Shown here piece by piece: positions 50,451 to 62,021 of a stretch of DNA of 64,000 bases. The stretch's first letter is position 1. Each line of letters starts with the position of its first letter. A program made the translations under genes and the position numbers. Below the pieces are notes generated by a model that worked only from the letters and a program-made list of their open reading frames with translations, made no database searches and was not told the DNA's origin. This DNA comes from Dillenia suffruticosa. Its lineage: Eukaryota; Streptophyta; Magnoliopsida; Dilleniales; Dilleniaceae. The DNA lies in assembly GCA_033439265.1 (NCBI GenBank), contig JAVTVX010000027.1:3859001-3923000 (forward strand), written 5' to 3'.

Positions 50451-50935
50451 TGTTGGATTTAATCGCGCATGCGGAAGCGTGAATTAAATAGTTTCGGAAT
50501 TTTCGGGATAAATACCTCTATTGGGCGGTCTCCAAAATCCACCGTGTCGCGATGTCCCTCGAACGGATCGCACGGTCGGATGGTGATCACGCAATCGAAC
50601 CACCACCTCAAATCCACGACGCCTCAAGCCTCGTGTCCGGTGAATCGTCTGACGATGGGAGATTTTCCTACGCGAAAATCTCCATCCCTCTCTCTATTCT
50701 CTCTCTAGAGAATATGTGAAACCCTAGCCTCCATAGTAGCCTCCCATGGCTTCTCTCCACACACAAGGTAGGAGAAGGAGAGTTTCCTCCATTGTTCCCT
50801 CACTCAGAAGGAAGGTAAGACCAATTCCCTTAATTGGTGGGGAGTTACCAAAATATTGGTTAATGGTAATTAAGGATGGGAGTTACCCCATTCCTTAATT
50901 ACCCAAATGCCCATAATGGGCATCAATAACCAACA
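50451..50935 (-). repeat. Left LTR (3' LTR of the minus-strand element)
   Basis: 485 bp. By eye it matches 57031-57515 at every base except C50886 versus T57466. The gene-derived strings TGTTGGATTTAATCGCGC and CATCAATAACCAACA mark its ends. Confidence 0.95.
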
Positions 50936-53243
50936 TCTCCCACTTGCACATTAGGGCATTTCACTTCCGTTAATCACAAGATCGCAACTCATGCGATCTA
51001 TCACATCACCCTACTGGACCTTCATACTGGATTGGGCGTCGTGCGACCGGCGAGTACACCTGCAAGCAAAGACTCTCGATACACCTGTTAGGATGATCGA
51101 AGAGTCACTGTTAGTATAAAAATAACTCGCTATACCCCAGACTCAATGCATTTACATCCATCGAGCCACTTTCCTCATCGAAAGTGATCCCCAATCAATT
51201 TGCTCGACTATGTATTCATTATTATGTTTGAATCCCAACATGGATTAACACAATAGGTCGACCTATGAATACATGACAATGATGTAATGTCTATTGGCCT
51301 TCCTTTTCCCAAACTCGAATCTATCGGTCTCAATTCAGCTGCTTTCCTAGACCTGCCCCTTAGACCTCAATTTATCTTCCGGGCCATAGGTAAACAGACT
51401 AAAGTAGCAACACTGAACCAAAACTTCTAGAGACAGCCGAAAGTAATAAGGGCATATGAGATCCCACCCAATGGATCTCAGGTCTCACACAGTGGGAACG
51501 GGGATCAAGATCAAACTATCGTCTCAAATAATAGCTCCCACTGTCCCATGGTCGTCTCATCACACGTGGTATGAAACACGTGCCACAGTGTTATTCCCCC
51601 ATCTCTCAAAAGGGCATATGTCAGATTTCTCTAACACTGTACAGGTACGGGACTCAGTCTACACATAAGACTTTACCCAGAGATCTCAGAGAGAGCAATT
51701 CAGAGACAATATCACAAATCGCAGGTGATATCTGAGATCTCAAACCTAGCTACTTACAGGCAACATGGATGTGGGTATTTCCATGCCGGTCATATCGCAT
51801 ATGACCTCATCCTGAACACATATCAGGGCGACTTATGTTCTAGTAGGGCTACTCTCAAAGCCTCTTACAACTAGAATCCGTCTCATCTCCGCTCACTCAG
51901 AGTCGGAGGTGGTCACTCGTGTGAGAGAGTCAACCACGCCTGCCTGACACATCTTTTATCACAAGATCATAATATATGACAACAAATGATGCATGAAATA
52001 AATATGTGACTCAATAATGCATACATGTCATATATTAAAATAAGCATCTAAAACAGTATATAAGGAGAAATGTTAAAGTACACTAAACCTAATGATTCCT
52101 TATCTCACAAAGGAATCTCTCATAACGGGTTTTCTGAAGAGATCAGCTCTCATGCTGAGGTGTACTTAGATGTCACAATACCCTTCTCGGTAATATCTCT
52201 CATAGTGGTCTTCGGTATTAATGTGGCTTTACTATTATACTTAGGGTCTCATTTGTTGACAGTGTCGGTCTGATTATCACAATAATCATCACTGACCTCC
52301 CACTATCTGTCACAACCTCTAAGTCTTCCAGAAAATTTCTGAAGCCAACCATTCTCATGAACTGTAATTGAGCATACTACTAGCTCAGTCTTTATCGTAA
52401 ATAGAGATATTCGGGTTCTCTTCTTACTGCTCTAAGAAGATAAAACCATTTGCGTTTATTCAGATCACTACTCCCAGTCAGTATCTGAATCTCAACCACA
52501 AAACGCAAATCACCTCATCCGTAACACATGGAGAGATCCGCAGTTCAAATGAGATATTTCAGAATCCTTTTTCACTGCTCTACAGTGATCCCTTTCAGGA
52601 TTCTATTAATACCTACTCACCAGATCGACTGCTAAATAAACGTCTGGTCATGTATGCCTCATCGCATACATCAAATTGTATATCACATGTGTATACCTCA
52701 TCGCATACACTAGAAATGTATTTTGCACTGGAATAAGGGATTCTACTCATCTCCCTTATTTCTTTATAAATTCTAGGGCATGTGTCAAGATTCAAGTCTT
52801 TTTATCTTTAGCGATTAGAGTATCTTTTAGGTTGTCATCGCTTTTCTCGAAATGCTTAAGAATCTACCTGATGTAAAACTCTTGTTAAAGAGTCAACACC
52901 ATTCTCAAGCGATCCCTATGGATCCAAAATCTGAGAATGAACTAAAACCTCATAACCATGTTACAATGGTCATTAGATAATCTCTGTTGTTCCCAGCTAA
53001 CAGAATGTCACCTACATATGCGAACATGCTCATAAAGGAGTCATCGGGACGTATCAGATATATGCAATGATCCTACTCGATCATTACAAAACCATAAGAT
53101 ATCACCTTCTCGTGAAATCCATGCGCCGCTGTCTAGATGATGGCTTAAGGTCGTATTTTGATTTCTAAAATCAATAGACCTTATACACCTGATCTACTAG
53201 AACGAACCCAGAGGGATGCTTTATGTAGATCGCCTCATCTATA

Positions 53244-53313
53244 CTTCCAATACGAAAGCGGTCTTTACGTCCTTGTCACTTCCAATACGAAAGTGGTCTT
53301 TACGTCCTTGTGA
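53244..53313. repeat. 35-bp tandem duplication inside the copia RT region
   Basis: Two adjacent 35-bp units (53244-53278 and 53279-53313) start CTTCCAATACGAAAG and differ at two positions. The duplication shifts the residual RT frame. Confidence 0.9.
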
Positions 53314-55989
53314 TGTGACTCTAGATCCATGTTCGTGACAATCGCTGAAAGATAAACGGATCGAGATAAATTGGACTATGACTCCTCGATAGTCCACCCC
53401 TCAGTCTAAGTGTAACCCTTGGTTACTAGACGGGTCCTTTACCTCTTTATCAATCCGTTAACCTTTATCTTGACCTTGAGAACCTACTTGTTCCCAATAG
53501 TCATTCCGCCCTCAAGCTAATCAACTAGGTCCCAGACCCTATTGATTCTCATCAACTCCTTCTCTTCATTTATGGCCTTCATTAAACGGCATTTTGTATC
53601 CTCTGGAGAGCCTCTCGGACCGTTTTAGATTTCTCATCATCCTCTAGAGTCGCAACGAGGGTCTCACCCTCAATCGAGAAAACAACGTTTAAATACGCAT
53701 TCTCGACACTCTTAGGAGGAGAGAAAAATCTTTACCTCTTGATGGATCGCTCCCACTGAGATCAAGATCCGTAGTGGATTCTTGTATCCCGCCGCTGGGC
53801 TCCCCGAGCCACGAGGCTCATCCATCGCATAAAGAGTAAGGTCCAAATTCATTTCACCTCTCTTAGGGAAATCATTCTCAAGAAATATAGTATTACGAGA
53901 CTCAATCTCGATTATAGTGCCGTTCGTGTTCGCCTAGGAACACATATTTTCTCGCGGGCCTAACTCATCGTGTGAATGCGAGAAATCGTGGCACAACCCC
54001 ATAACATCAAGTGGCTAAGGTCAGGCTGCCTCCCTGTCCAAAGCTCAAATGGGGAACTGACTACTAGTCAGTAGTCTCGTAATACTCTTATCGAAACAGA
54101 GTCCCATGTGTAGTTTAGACGAATACTTGCGTCCTCGCTCGGTTCTTGAAAGTCTGTACTCTCAAATCTAACTGATTTTCAATCTCGCTTATGAACCTCC
54201 TGAAGCAGTCTAATGCCCCAGACTTATGCAAGATCAGATAGATGAACAGAAACGCATGTAAGCGTCTATAATTATCTACACAACTCTATTTCTGGCTCTC
54301 ATGCTCATAAGACCACAAAAATAAAGAAAGGCATAAAAGTTAACCGCAATGGAGTCCCAGCTCTCATTGCATCGCCTAATGGTTTTATCGTCATTTTGCC
54401 GACTAGGCAAAACTCACATACGGGTAACTCGAATTTGGTCAGCGGGTCCAATAAACCTCTCACTACTAACCGATTCATCATCTCTTACCCCATGTGTCTA
54501 AGTCTACTATGTCATTCATTTACATCATCATCTACGCAATCAGATGTAAAGTCAATAGTAGAACTACTAAAAAAAAACCATTAGAAAGAGTAATACCCAA
54601 TGCATACATTTCATCATGGATTAAAAACAGAATTATTTAGGAAATTGTCGTATTAAAAACAAGGGAATAATTTCACGCATTTCGTAGTCAATTTTAGACA
54701 AGATACTAAATTGTAGATCCGTCGAATGCCTACAACATTGAGGACGTCATGGCAAGTGTCGTTCCCTCTGACAACGACAAATGCTCTGTCCTTTACGTAA
54801 ATCCTCCATGCTTAAGGATTTACCTGACGGAACTATATTTACGCACTCCTATCTCGAGTTACGTGGTCGGTTGCTCCTGATTTCAAAGGAGAGAAATCAG
54901 CGAGTATTATAGTGAATGAGACAAATCTCAAACCACGTAAAGAAAAAAGAATATTAATTTCTGCTCGTCACACTCACGAGCGAAATGACCAATTCTACCT
55001 CAAACGTAGCAATTTACTTTGGTCTAATCAAATTCCTTTTTCTTGCGTTCTTGTACCTCGTTGTCGGTTTTGTCGGATGATTTTTATTACCTAGATCTCG
55101 AGTTTCGTTCGCTAGGCTTAGCGCCGGGGAAGTCCTTACTTGACTCCTCTGAATAAGCATGACTCGAGTGTGGCCTACTCGCCTCTAGGTGCTCCTCATC
55201 GAGCTCACAATATGTACTTACGTCAACGAAAGCACGAATACTTTCGTCAAATGTGAGATAGGATTTCACGGTTTCCCATGAATCAGGTAAAAACTGGATC
55301 ACATCCAGAACCTAAATTCCATCCGAAATTTACTCGTCCGTATATATTAACTCGGTGATCATACTCGCCATTTGCTTCATTGTATGATTAACCTTTTTCT
55401 TCTGCATCCTCACATAGGAGCCGAAGAGAGCAACACTATGCTCTTTAGGGACGAGTCGAACCGACATGTTCATAGAATATGACTCGAAAAACGAGATTAA
55501 GTTATCGTGTATGCCATTGTAAGCATTGCCCTAACTTGACAAATCTTTTATCCCATACACGATAGATCTCTTTATCTCGTATATTCTGAGGCGCGGTATC
55601 CACCCTGGGGCCCATCATCTCTTGCCTCAGATTCCCGTTAGATTTTTGTCTCTCGAGAATAAACCGAATCTACTGATAAAATCGCGCAGATCATATCATT
55701 CAGTTTACTCTCCTTGCAAAAATTTACAAAAAATTTAATACGACAGTTCTCAACGCATTAAGAGAGACATTTGTGACTTGGAGATGTTTATTATCTCATT
55801 TTTGTACGCCCTACGAATCATCAAGACCAAAATGACTTGAGTACGACCCCAAAGCGAGCGTATGAGTCAACGGACACCATACACCACAACTTGGAATCGC
55901 ATCTTACCATTTGGATTGTGATTCGGCACACAAAAACCCACAAAAAGTCACATTTATGGATATAGGACCCCCCAAAAATTGAAAAAATT

Positions 55990-56520
55990 CAATTTTGAGC
56001 GACTTCACGCGCCACCCGGGGGCCCACACGCGCCGCCGCTCGCCGGCGGTGCACTCCACGCGCCGCCGCGCGCCTCCACGCGCCGGCGGTGGGCCTCCAC
56101 GCGCTGCCACGCGCCTCCACGCGCTGGCAGCAGTTTGGCTCACGCGCCAGACGCGCGGCGCGGCTCAGACGCGCTGCCACGCGCCAGGGCCGGCTCGGCT
56201 CATGCGCGCCCAGTCGCGGCGCGCCGCTCACGCGCTGTCACGCGCTGAGCCGCGTTGAGCCGGGTTTTGACCGGGTTGGTCAACGGGGTCAGGGTTGACC
56301 CGTTGACCCGGTCAACGGTCCGACCCTACCCGGTCGAGTCGGTGGCGGGTCGGTCCGGGTCAGGGTCCGACCCGGCCGCTGACCCCTGCCTGTTCACGCG
56401 CCTGTGTGGCGCGTGTACTACACGCGCCAGTCAGACGCGCCTTCTGGCGCGTGTGTCTCACGCGCCCGCGGGTCGGGATCGGGTCTTCTTCGCTCGACGG
56501 GTCCTGTAACGGGTTTTTCG
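55990..56520. repeat. GC- and CpG-rich repeat tract in the copia leader
   Basis: Dense repeats of CACGCGCC, CGCGCTGCCACGCGCC and CCGGGTCGG-type motifs. The composition is sharply different from the AT-rich surroundings. It lies between the primer-binding site and gag. ORFs here are composition artefacts. Confidence 0.8.
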
Positions 56521-57030
56521 ACCCGTTTTCTGGAAAACTCGATTCCGACTGTTGTTTCTTGCATTTTTCGACTGGAAAAAATTTGTGGGCATCGTCCAAA
56601 CATCCTACACTCGATTTTAGGAGGATTTAAGCCCAAAAATGGTGGGATTCAACCACCCCAGTCGCGGCCCTCCGCGGCCATTCGGAAATCCCAGTTTCCG
56701 GCACCCAAAACTCACAATAAAAGACATAAAACAATAGATCTAGATGCAAGGAACACATTTATAATTTTTTCATGCATCGATCCGCCCTCTAAGGCCACAG
56801 ATCTAAGGTTTTCATGTCCGTACGGTCGCAAACTTCGACCGGACATTTCATGGCCCAAACATGCTCGGAAAATTAAACAAAAATTAGTTTTGTAATCCTT
56901 GGGCCATGGGTATTCCTACAGTGTTCTCGGATTTACGAAATTCATCCGTGATCCGGACCCCAAAATTTTAAACCCCAAAAAAATAATCCGAAAATTATTT
57001 TAAATTAAATCCAACCCGCTCTGATACCAA

Positions 57031-57515
57031 TGTTGGATTTAATCGCGCATGCGGAAGCGTGAATTAAATAGTTTCGGAATTTTCGGGATAAATACCTCTA
57101 TTGGGCGGTCTCCAAAATCCACCGTGTCGCGATGTCCCTCGAACGGATCGCACGGTCGGATGGTGATCACGCAATCGAACCACCACCTCAAATCCACGAC
57201 GCCTCAAGCCTCGTGTCCGGTGAATCGTCTGACGATGGGAGATTTTCCTACGCGAAAATCTCCATCCCTCTCTCTATTCTCTCTCTAGAGAATATGTGAA
57301 ACCCTAGCCTCCATAGTAGCCTCCCATGGCTTCTCTCCACACACAAGGTAGGAGAAGGAGAGTTTCCTCCATTGTTCCCTCACTCAGAAGGAAGGTAAGA
57401 CCAATTCCCTTAATTGGTGGGGAGTTACCAAAATATTGGTTAATGGTAATTAAGGATGGGAGTTATCCCATTCCTTAATTACCCAAATGCCCATAATGGG
57501 CATCAATAACCAACA
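57031..57515 (-). repeat. Right LTR (5' LTR of the minus-strand element)
   Basis: 485 bp, with TG/CA ends and the tRNA-Met primer-binding site directly inside it. It should carry the element promoter, directed leftwards. Confidence 0.95.
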
Positions 57516-58439
57516 CTGAGGAATCCAAATATGTCATGACCCAAATAGCTCAGTATTTGGAAAGCAAAAAAAACCCATTACTAGTTAATTTGTACCCATA
57601 TTTTGCATACTCTCATGAGTCAAATCATATTAGAGTAGACTGCTATTTTTAACACAAGTCAAGTTATAGTTACAGATGGGGCTTTTAAGTATGGTAACAT
57701 GTTCGATGCCATGATGGATTCTATGTATTGGGCTTTGAGGAATGCTGGTGCCCCTAATGCTAGGGTCGTTGCCAGTGAAACTGGGTGGCCCTCAGGTGGT
57801 AACCGTTTTGCTACTGTGGATCTTGCTAAGACTTACAACAACAATTTGGTGAAACATGTGAAGTCTGGAAATGGGACTCCTGTGAAACCTGAAGAGAGGA
57901 TTGAAGCTTATATTTTTGCCCTGTTTAATGAGAATTTGAAGCCTGCTGGGGTCGAGCAGAATTTTGGGCTTTTTTATCCTAATATGGAACCAGTTTACCC
58001 CATTAAATTTTAAGTGATTTGTAGGTTTTTTTTCCCCTTTTGGATGTATTGTGAGATGGGAAGAATTTATCTTCATACCCACAAATATTTTGTAATATTG
58101 ATTGTCATTAATACGTTTTAATTTTTTTCTTGATTTAAAAATATTTTAAATAATTCAAAATTATTTACATTTAAATGATTATGATTTTTTTATATAGATC
58201 CTATAATTTGTAATTTTTATAGTATTATCATTATTATTTTATATTGGTCACAAATATTTTTAAACTTCGAGGATGCTTACAAGTCTCCCCTTGACATTTG
58301 GTTGCTACCGAGCAATCCACCAAAATTTGAGAGTCGCGTCCTCTAACCTTTCACCGTGCTTTTCTCTTTTCAATTTGCCTTCGAAGAGAGAGAAGAGGGG
58401 GAATATGTTGTACCGATATATATATTTTTTTATTTCTCT

Positions 58440-58612
58440 AATTGATATTCAGGTATTCAGATTTTATTCGATTAATTTGATTCAAATATTATAAAATTTA
58501 TTTTAGAGATTGATTATTTTAAATCTTTTTTTATTATTCTTAAAACTTGATTTCAAAATATAGTGTTCTGGTATAAGAACATATCTCTATCTCAATTAGT
58601 AAGCTTTTCCCT
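58440..58612 (-). mobile_element. SINE-like interspersed repeat, copy 4
   Basis: Minus strand: ACTAATTGAGATAGAGATAT, AATCAAGTTTTAAGAATAAT, an A-rich run, AATCAATCTCTAAAATAAAT and AATCAAATTAATCGAATAAA. Same body as 2519-2630 and 12541-12676. Confidence 0.5.
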
Positions 58613-59309
58613 TTTTTTTTTTAATAACATGATTCGTGTTCTGCGATAGCTTCACGATTATCGGTAGGAATGACAAGATTTATAGAACAATTGGAACACA
58701 GAGTTGAAGAAGAAGGTGACACCCATTAACAACCCTGTTTCTAACTACTACTTTACATTTTTCTCCCTCCAGAATTGACAATTTCAATTATAAATATTCA
58801 TCAAATTTCAATATAAATTACGCATTTACCGAATCTGAATCATAATTATTTTTTGATTTTGAGAGAATTTTTTCAAATTCAGTTCTTTTTCCATTTCCTT
58901 GTTTTATCATCACGAGGTTATTCATGGAACAACAATGGAGATGATAAAGTTGATGATTTTTCTTCTTTTTATTTTTTTTTTCCAAATTTTGGTTTTGTAT
59001 CGGCCTCGCATGATGTATTCTTTTCATAAAAAGGTACTTAGATTTCTACATATGTAACTAATTCTTTGTATTTCACATTAATTGTGATAGATCAATTACT
59101 AAATTAATGCTCTGTTATATTTTTTTTCCGTATAAGTTATAGATATTGTCGAGAATTTGATGAAATGTGTTTTAATGATAGTGACACAATAAATACGATA
59201 CTCAAAATTAAGAATTTTTTCTCTCACCTAAAGATATGAGAAAGGACTGTTAATATCATAAATGACAGTACAGAATTAATTTAAGGTTCCGATAGAACAA
59301 ATATATATA

Positions 59310-60000
59310 TGTCTCCGGGAATAAAATTAGATGTAAATAATACACTATATTCTACCGGATAGATGAACATGATACATAATCCTAATATTACATTACTTCA
59401 ATTAAATATTATAATATATTAGATTTATTAAAAAAACATATTGTTTCAAATATGAAAAATAATTATTACAAATATGAAAAACAAATAAAATCAAATATTC
59501 TCAAAATCAAATTAATAATTAATTTAATTTTGATATATAATATATTTTCTAATGTCCCTCTCTTAAACCAAATATGGTGTAATAAAAAATATTTGAATTT
59601 GAGAGGGAACTTAGATAGAAAACTTTCACTCTTATTCTAGCTCTGGCTCTGTCTTTGGCTCTAGTGGACACCGGAGGAGCATGCAAGTGCATGAATAATC
59701 CTTTTAACAAAGGGGGTTCTGATACCATGATAATAAAAATTTAATATTATCCCGATACCATATTAAAAGATAGAAATGAATACGAATCTGATACTATATT
59801 AAATAATAGAAAGCAATACAATAATATATAACTATAATATTCTATTATTTCAATAAAATATTACAATATATTATATTTATATAAAAATTTTATTTTTATA
59901 AATATAAAAATAATTATTATAAATATTAAAATAAATAAAATCAAATATTTTCAAAATCAAATCAATAAGTGTTTTGATTTTGATATATAATATATTTCTT
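59310..60000 (-). mobile_element. Candidate TRIM / degraded small LTR pair
   Basis: Direct repeats at about 59400-59565 and 59815-59998 share AATAATTATTA, AATAAAATCAAATATT and TTTGATATATAATATATTT. Between them, on the minus strand, are TGGTATCAGAACC (59715-59727, tRNA-Met primer-site-like) and a purine-rich TTTAAGAGAGGGACA next to the left repeat. Only about 150 bp separates the repeats and there is no ORF. The AT-rich composition weakens the repeat evidence, and outer ends are approximate. Confidence 0.5.
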
Positions 60001-60236
60001 AATACTTCTGAATTTTGAAGGTTTGCTGATCCATGGTCCAAGCACATCTTCACCGGGAGAAGAACTAAACCTAATTTGATCTTAGAACTATTTAACACCA
60101 AATTAGAAATTCAATTTTTGGAAAATTTTAAAATTTAATGCCATCCACGAGTATCAAGTTACACCCTAGAAAAGCACCACCTCATTTGCTCTAGGCTGCA
60201 CAACAGTCCATACGGGTTAGAAGTGTAATAGGTTCC

Positions 60237-62021
60237 ATGGCAGGGCTCTCGGTTCAAACAATTGCAACTTTCTTGGTGCTTGTCTTGGTTCTCTTCCACA
60301 CCGAAGTGGGTATGTCCTTCAATCTTAACACCCTTTTACCATTTCATTTCTATTTCAATGTCTTTTTAAAAATATTATTTTTATAATTGAAGTTAAAGAT
60401 TTATATAAGAGTGAATTAAAATATGCATTCGAAGTTATAATTTTAAGGTATTGGTAATAATTTTTATAAGATAAATAACATTTAAAAATATATATTTTTT
60501 AAAATTATATGATTTTTTAAAAATTATGCTCTGCCCCTTCCCTGAATAAAGGGGAATATTATTGGTCTTGATCTTAATTCTCTTAGGAAGAGAAATGCGT
60601 GTTCAATTTGAAGAGAGATATTCTTCTCCTTTTCTTATCTAAAATTCAAAAATTTAAATTTCGTTCGTTGGTTTCTTTTTTTTTAATTATATATATATAT
60701 ATATATTTTATATTTTTGCCCTGCAAGAGTTTCACTAAGGAATAAATTCTGATCAAAAGCCCTTTCTTCTTCTAGGAATGCCTAATTACACATTTTAATG
60801 AACCAGAAGAAATCAATTTTTATAAAAGGAAAAAAAATTAATGGAAAAATCATGTAAAGCATGTACTAACTTCAGAAAAATGCCTTCGCCATGTAAAAAG
60901 ACCTTCAAGAAAATTCAATTAAATTTGATATAAATTTTGAAAATAATTAATATCAAATTATAGAAAGTTATATTTTAAATATATCAATAATCAACAATTA
61001 TCGAATTTATTAAAATTTAATAATAACCTCAAAATTTTCGTATGTGATAGTCTAAAAATGTTTTGTTATCCATGCAGGAGCACAATTGGGAGTGAACTAT
61101 GGAATGATCGCAAATAACCTCCCTACCCCATCCCAGGTAATCTCCCTCTGCAAGTCCAAAAAAATCAACTATATCCGGATCTTCCACCCGGACCACACTG
61201 TCCTAACCGCCCTTCAGAACACGGGCATGAAGCTCATAATGGGCCCACTAAACCAGGACCTCCCATCACTGGCTAAAGACCAAAACTTCGCAAACAATTG
61301 GGTCCGAACCTACATTAACCCATACAAATCCTCAATCAAATTCCGCTACTTAGCCATGGGAAATGAAGTCATTCCAGGTGACTTATCATCACATGTCCTC
61401 CCAGCCATGAAGAGAGTAAAAAAAGCTCTACGCTCGTATAACATTTCAATCCGAGTCACAACCAGTGTTGCCTCACAAGTACTGGGTCAATCATTCCCAC
61501 CTTCGATTTCTAAATTTTCTGAGGAATCCAAATCTGTCATGACCCAAATAGCTCAGTATTTGGAAAGCAAAAGTGCCCCATTACTAGTTAATTTGTACCC
61601 ATATTTTGCATACTCTCAGGATCCAAATCATATTAGACTAGACTATGCTATTTTTAACACAAGTCAAGTTATAGTAACAGATGGGGCTTGTAAGTATAGT
61701 AACATGTTCGATGCCATGATGGATTCCATGTATTGGGCTTTGAGGAATGCTGGTGCCCCTAATATTAGGGTCGTTGCCAGTGAAACTGGGTGGCCTTCAG
61801 GTGGTGACCGTTTTGCTACTGTGGATCTTGCCAAGACTTACAACAACAATTTGGCGAAACATGTGAAGTCTGAAAAGAAGGGGACTCCTCTGAAACCTGA
61901 AGAGAGGATTGAAGCTTATATTTTTGCTCTGTTTAATGAGAATTTGAAGCCTGTTGGGGTGGAGCAGCATTTTGGGCTTTTTTATCCTAATATGCAACCG
62001 GTTTACCCCATTAAATTGTAA
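60237..62021 (+). CDS. Glucan endo-1,3-beta-glucosidase (GH17)
   Basis: Two exons (60237-60309 and 61078-62021) give 338 aa, usual for basic GH17 glucanases. Exon 1 encodes the signal peptide MAGLSVQTIATFLVLVLVLF; mature protein starts near GAQLGVNYG. The intron (768 bp) splits a Gly codon right after the signal peptide, a typical GH17 position. The acid/base Glu lies in YLAMGNEV (Glu121) and the nucleophile in VVASETGWPSGG (Glu260). Other family motifs include NLYPYFAYSQDP, FDAMMDSMYWALRNAG and GLFYPNMQPVYPIKL. There is no C-terminal CBM43 or vacuolar extension. These enzymes cleave beta-1,3-glucans in the apoplast (defence, callose turnover); which role applies is unknown. The left sister copy is a pseudogene, so this is probably the only working copy in the window. 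Confidence 0.94.

Larger units (their letters stand above)
50451..57515 (-). mobile_element. Copia-type LTR element with near-identical LTRs and decayed interior
   Basis: Flanked by CTGAG (50446-50450 and 57516-57520). Two 485-bp LTRs run TGTTGG...CCAACA. The element reads on the minus strand: the primer-binding site TTGGTATCAGAGC (57018-57030) adjoins the right LTR and the polypurine end GTGGGAGA adjoins the left LTR. Next comes a very GC-rich leader (about 55990-56520), then gag remnants (LPDSWETVKSYLTFDESI, 55087-55302), a zinc knuckle in which the second Cys codon is TGA (near 54995), and eroded integrase and RT traces to about 53100. The 50936-52000 stretch shows no coding sequence. No long pol ORF survives, so it cannot be autonomous although the LTRs look young. 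Confidence 0.9.
48342..58225 (+). pseudogene. GH17 beta-1,3-glucanase pseudogene split by two insertions
   Basis: A diverged copy of the intact gene at 60237-62021. Sequence 48342-49056 matches that gene's intron; exon 1 with the signal peptide is missing. Exon 2 is in three pieces: 49057-49220 (IGVNYGMIGNSLPPLSRVIP), 50170-50450 and 57516-58013; about 210 bp of 3' flank also match. A 949-bp fold-back element (TSD TAGAG) separates pieces one and two, and a copia-type element (TSD CTGAG) separates pieces two and three. Point damage is independent of the insertions: a TAG at 50277-50279 where the intact copy reads YLA before MGNEV, and a 2-bp deletion near 57640 leading to TAA at 57650-57652. 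The last piece still reads FDAMMDSMYWALRNAGAPNA and VVASETGWPSGG. Confidence 0.92.
58226..60236. other. AT-rich spacer between the two GH17 copies
   Basis: No gene is supported. It holds one SINE-like copy and a candidate TRIM, listed separately; the right end should contain the promoter of the intact GH17 gene. Confidence 0.5.

Noticed and set aside
55979..56636. Several ORFs of 70-160 codons around the GC-rich copia leader
   Set aside because: GC-rich repeats keep many frames open on both strands; no frame resembles gag or any host family.
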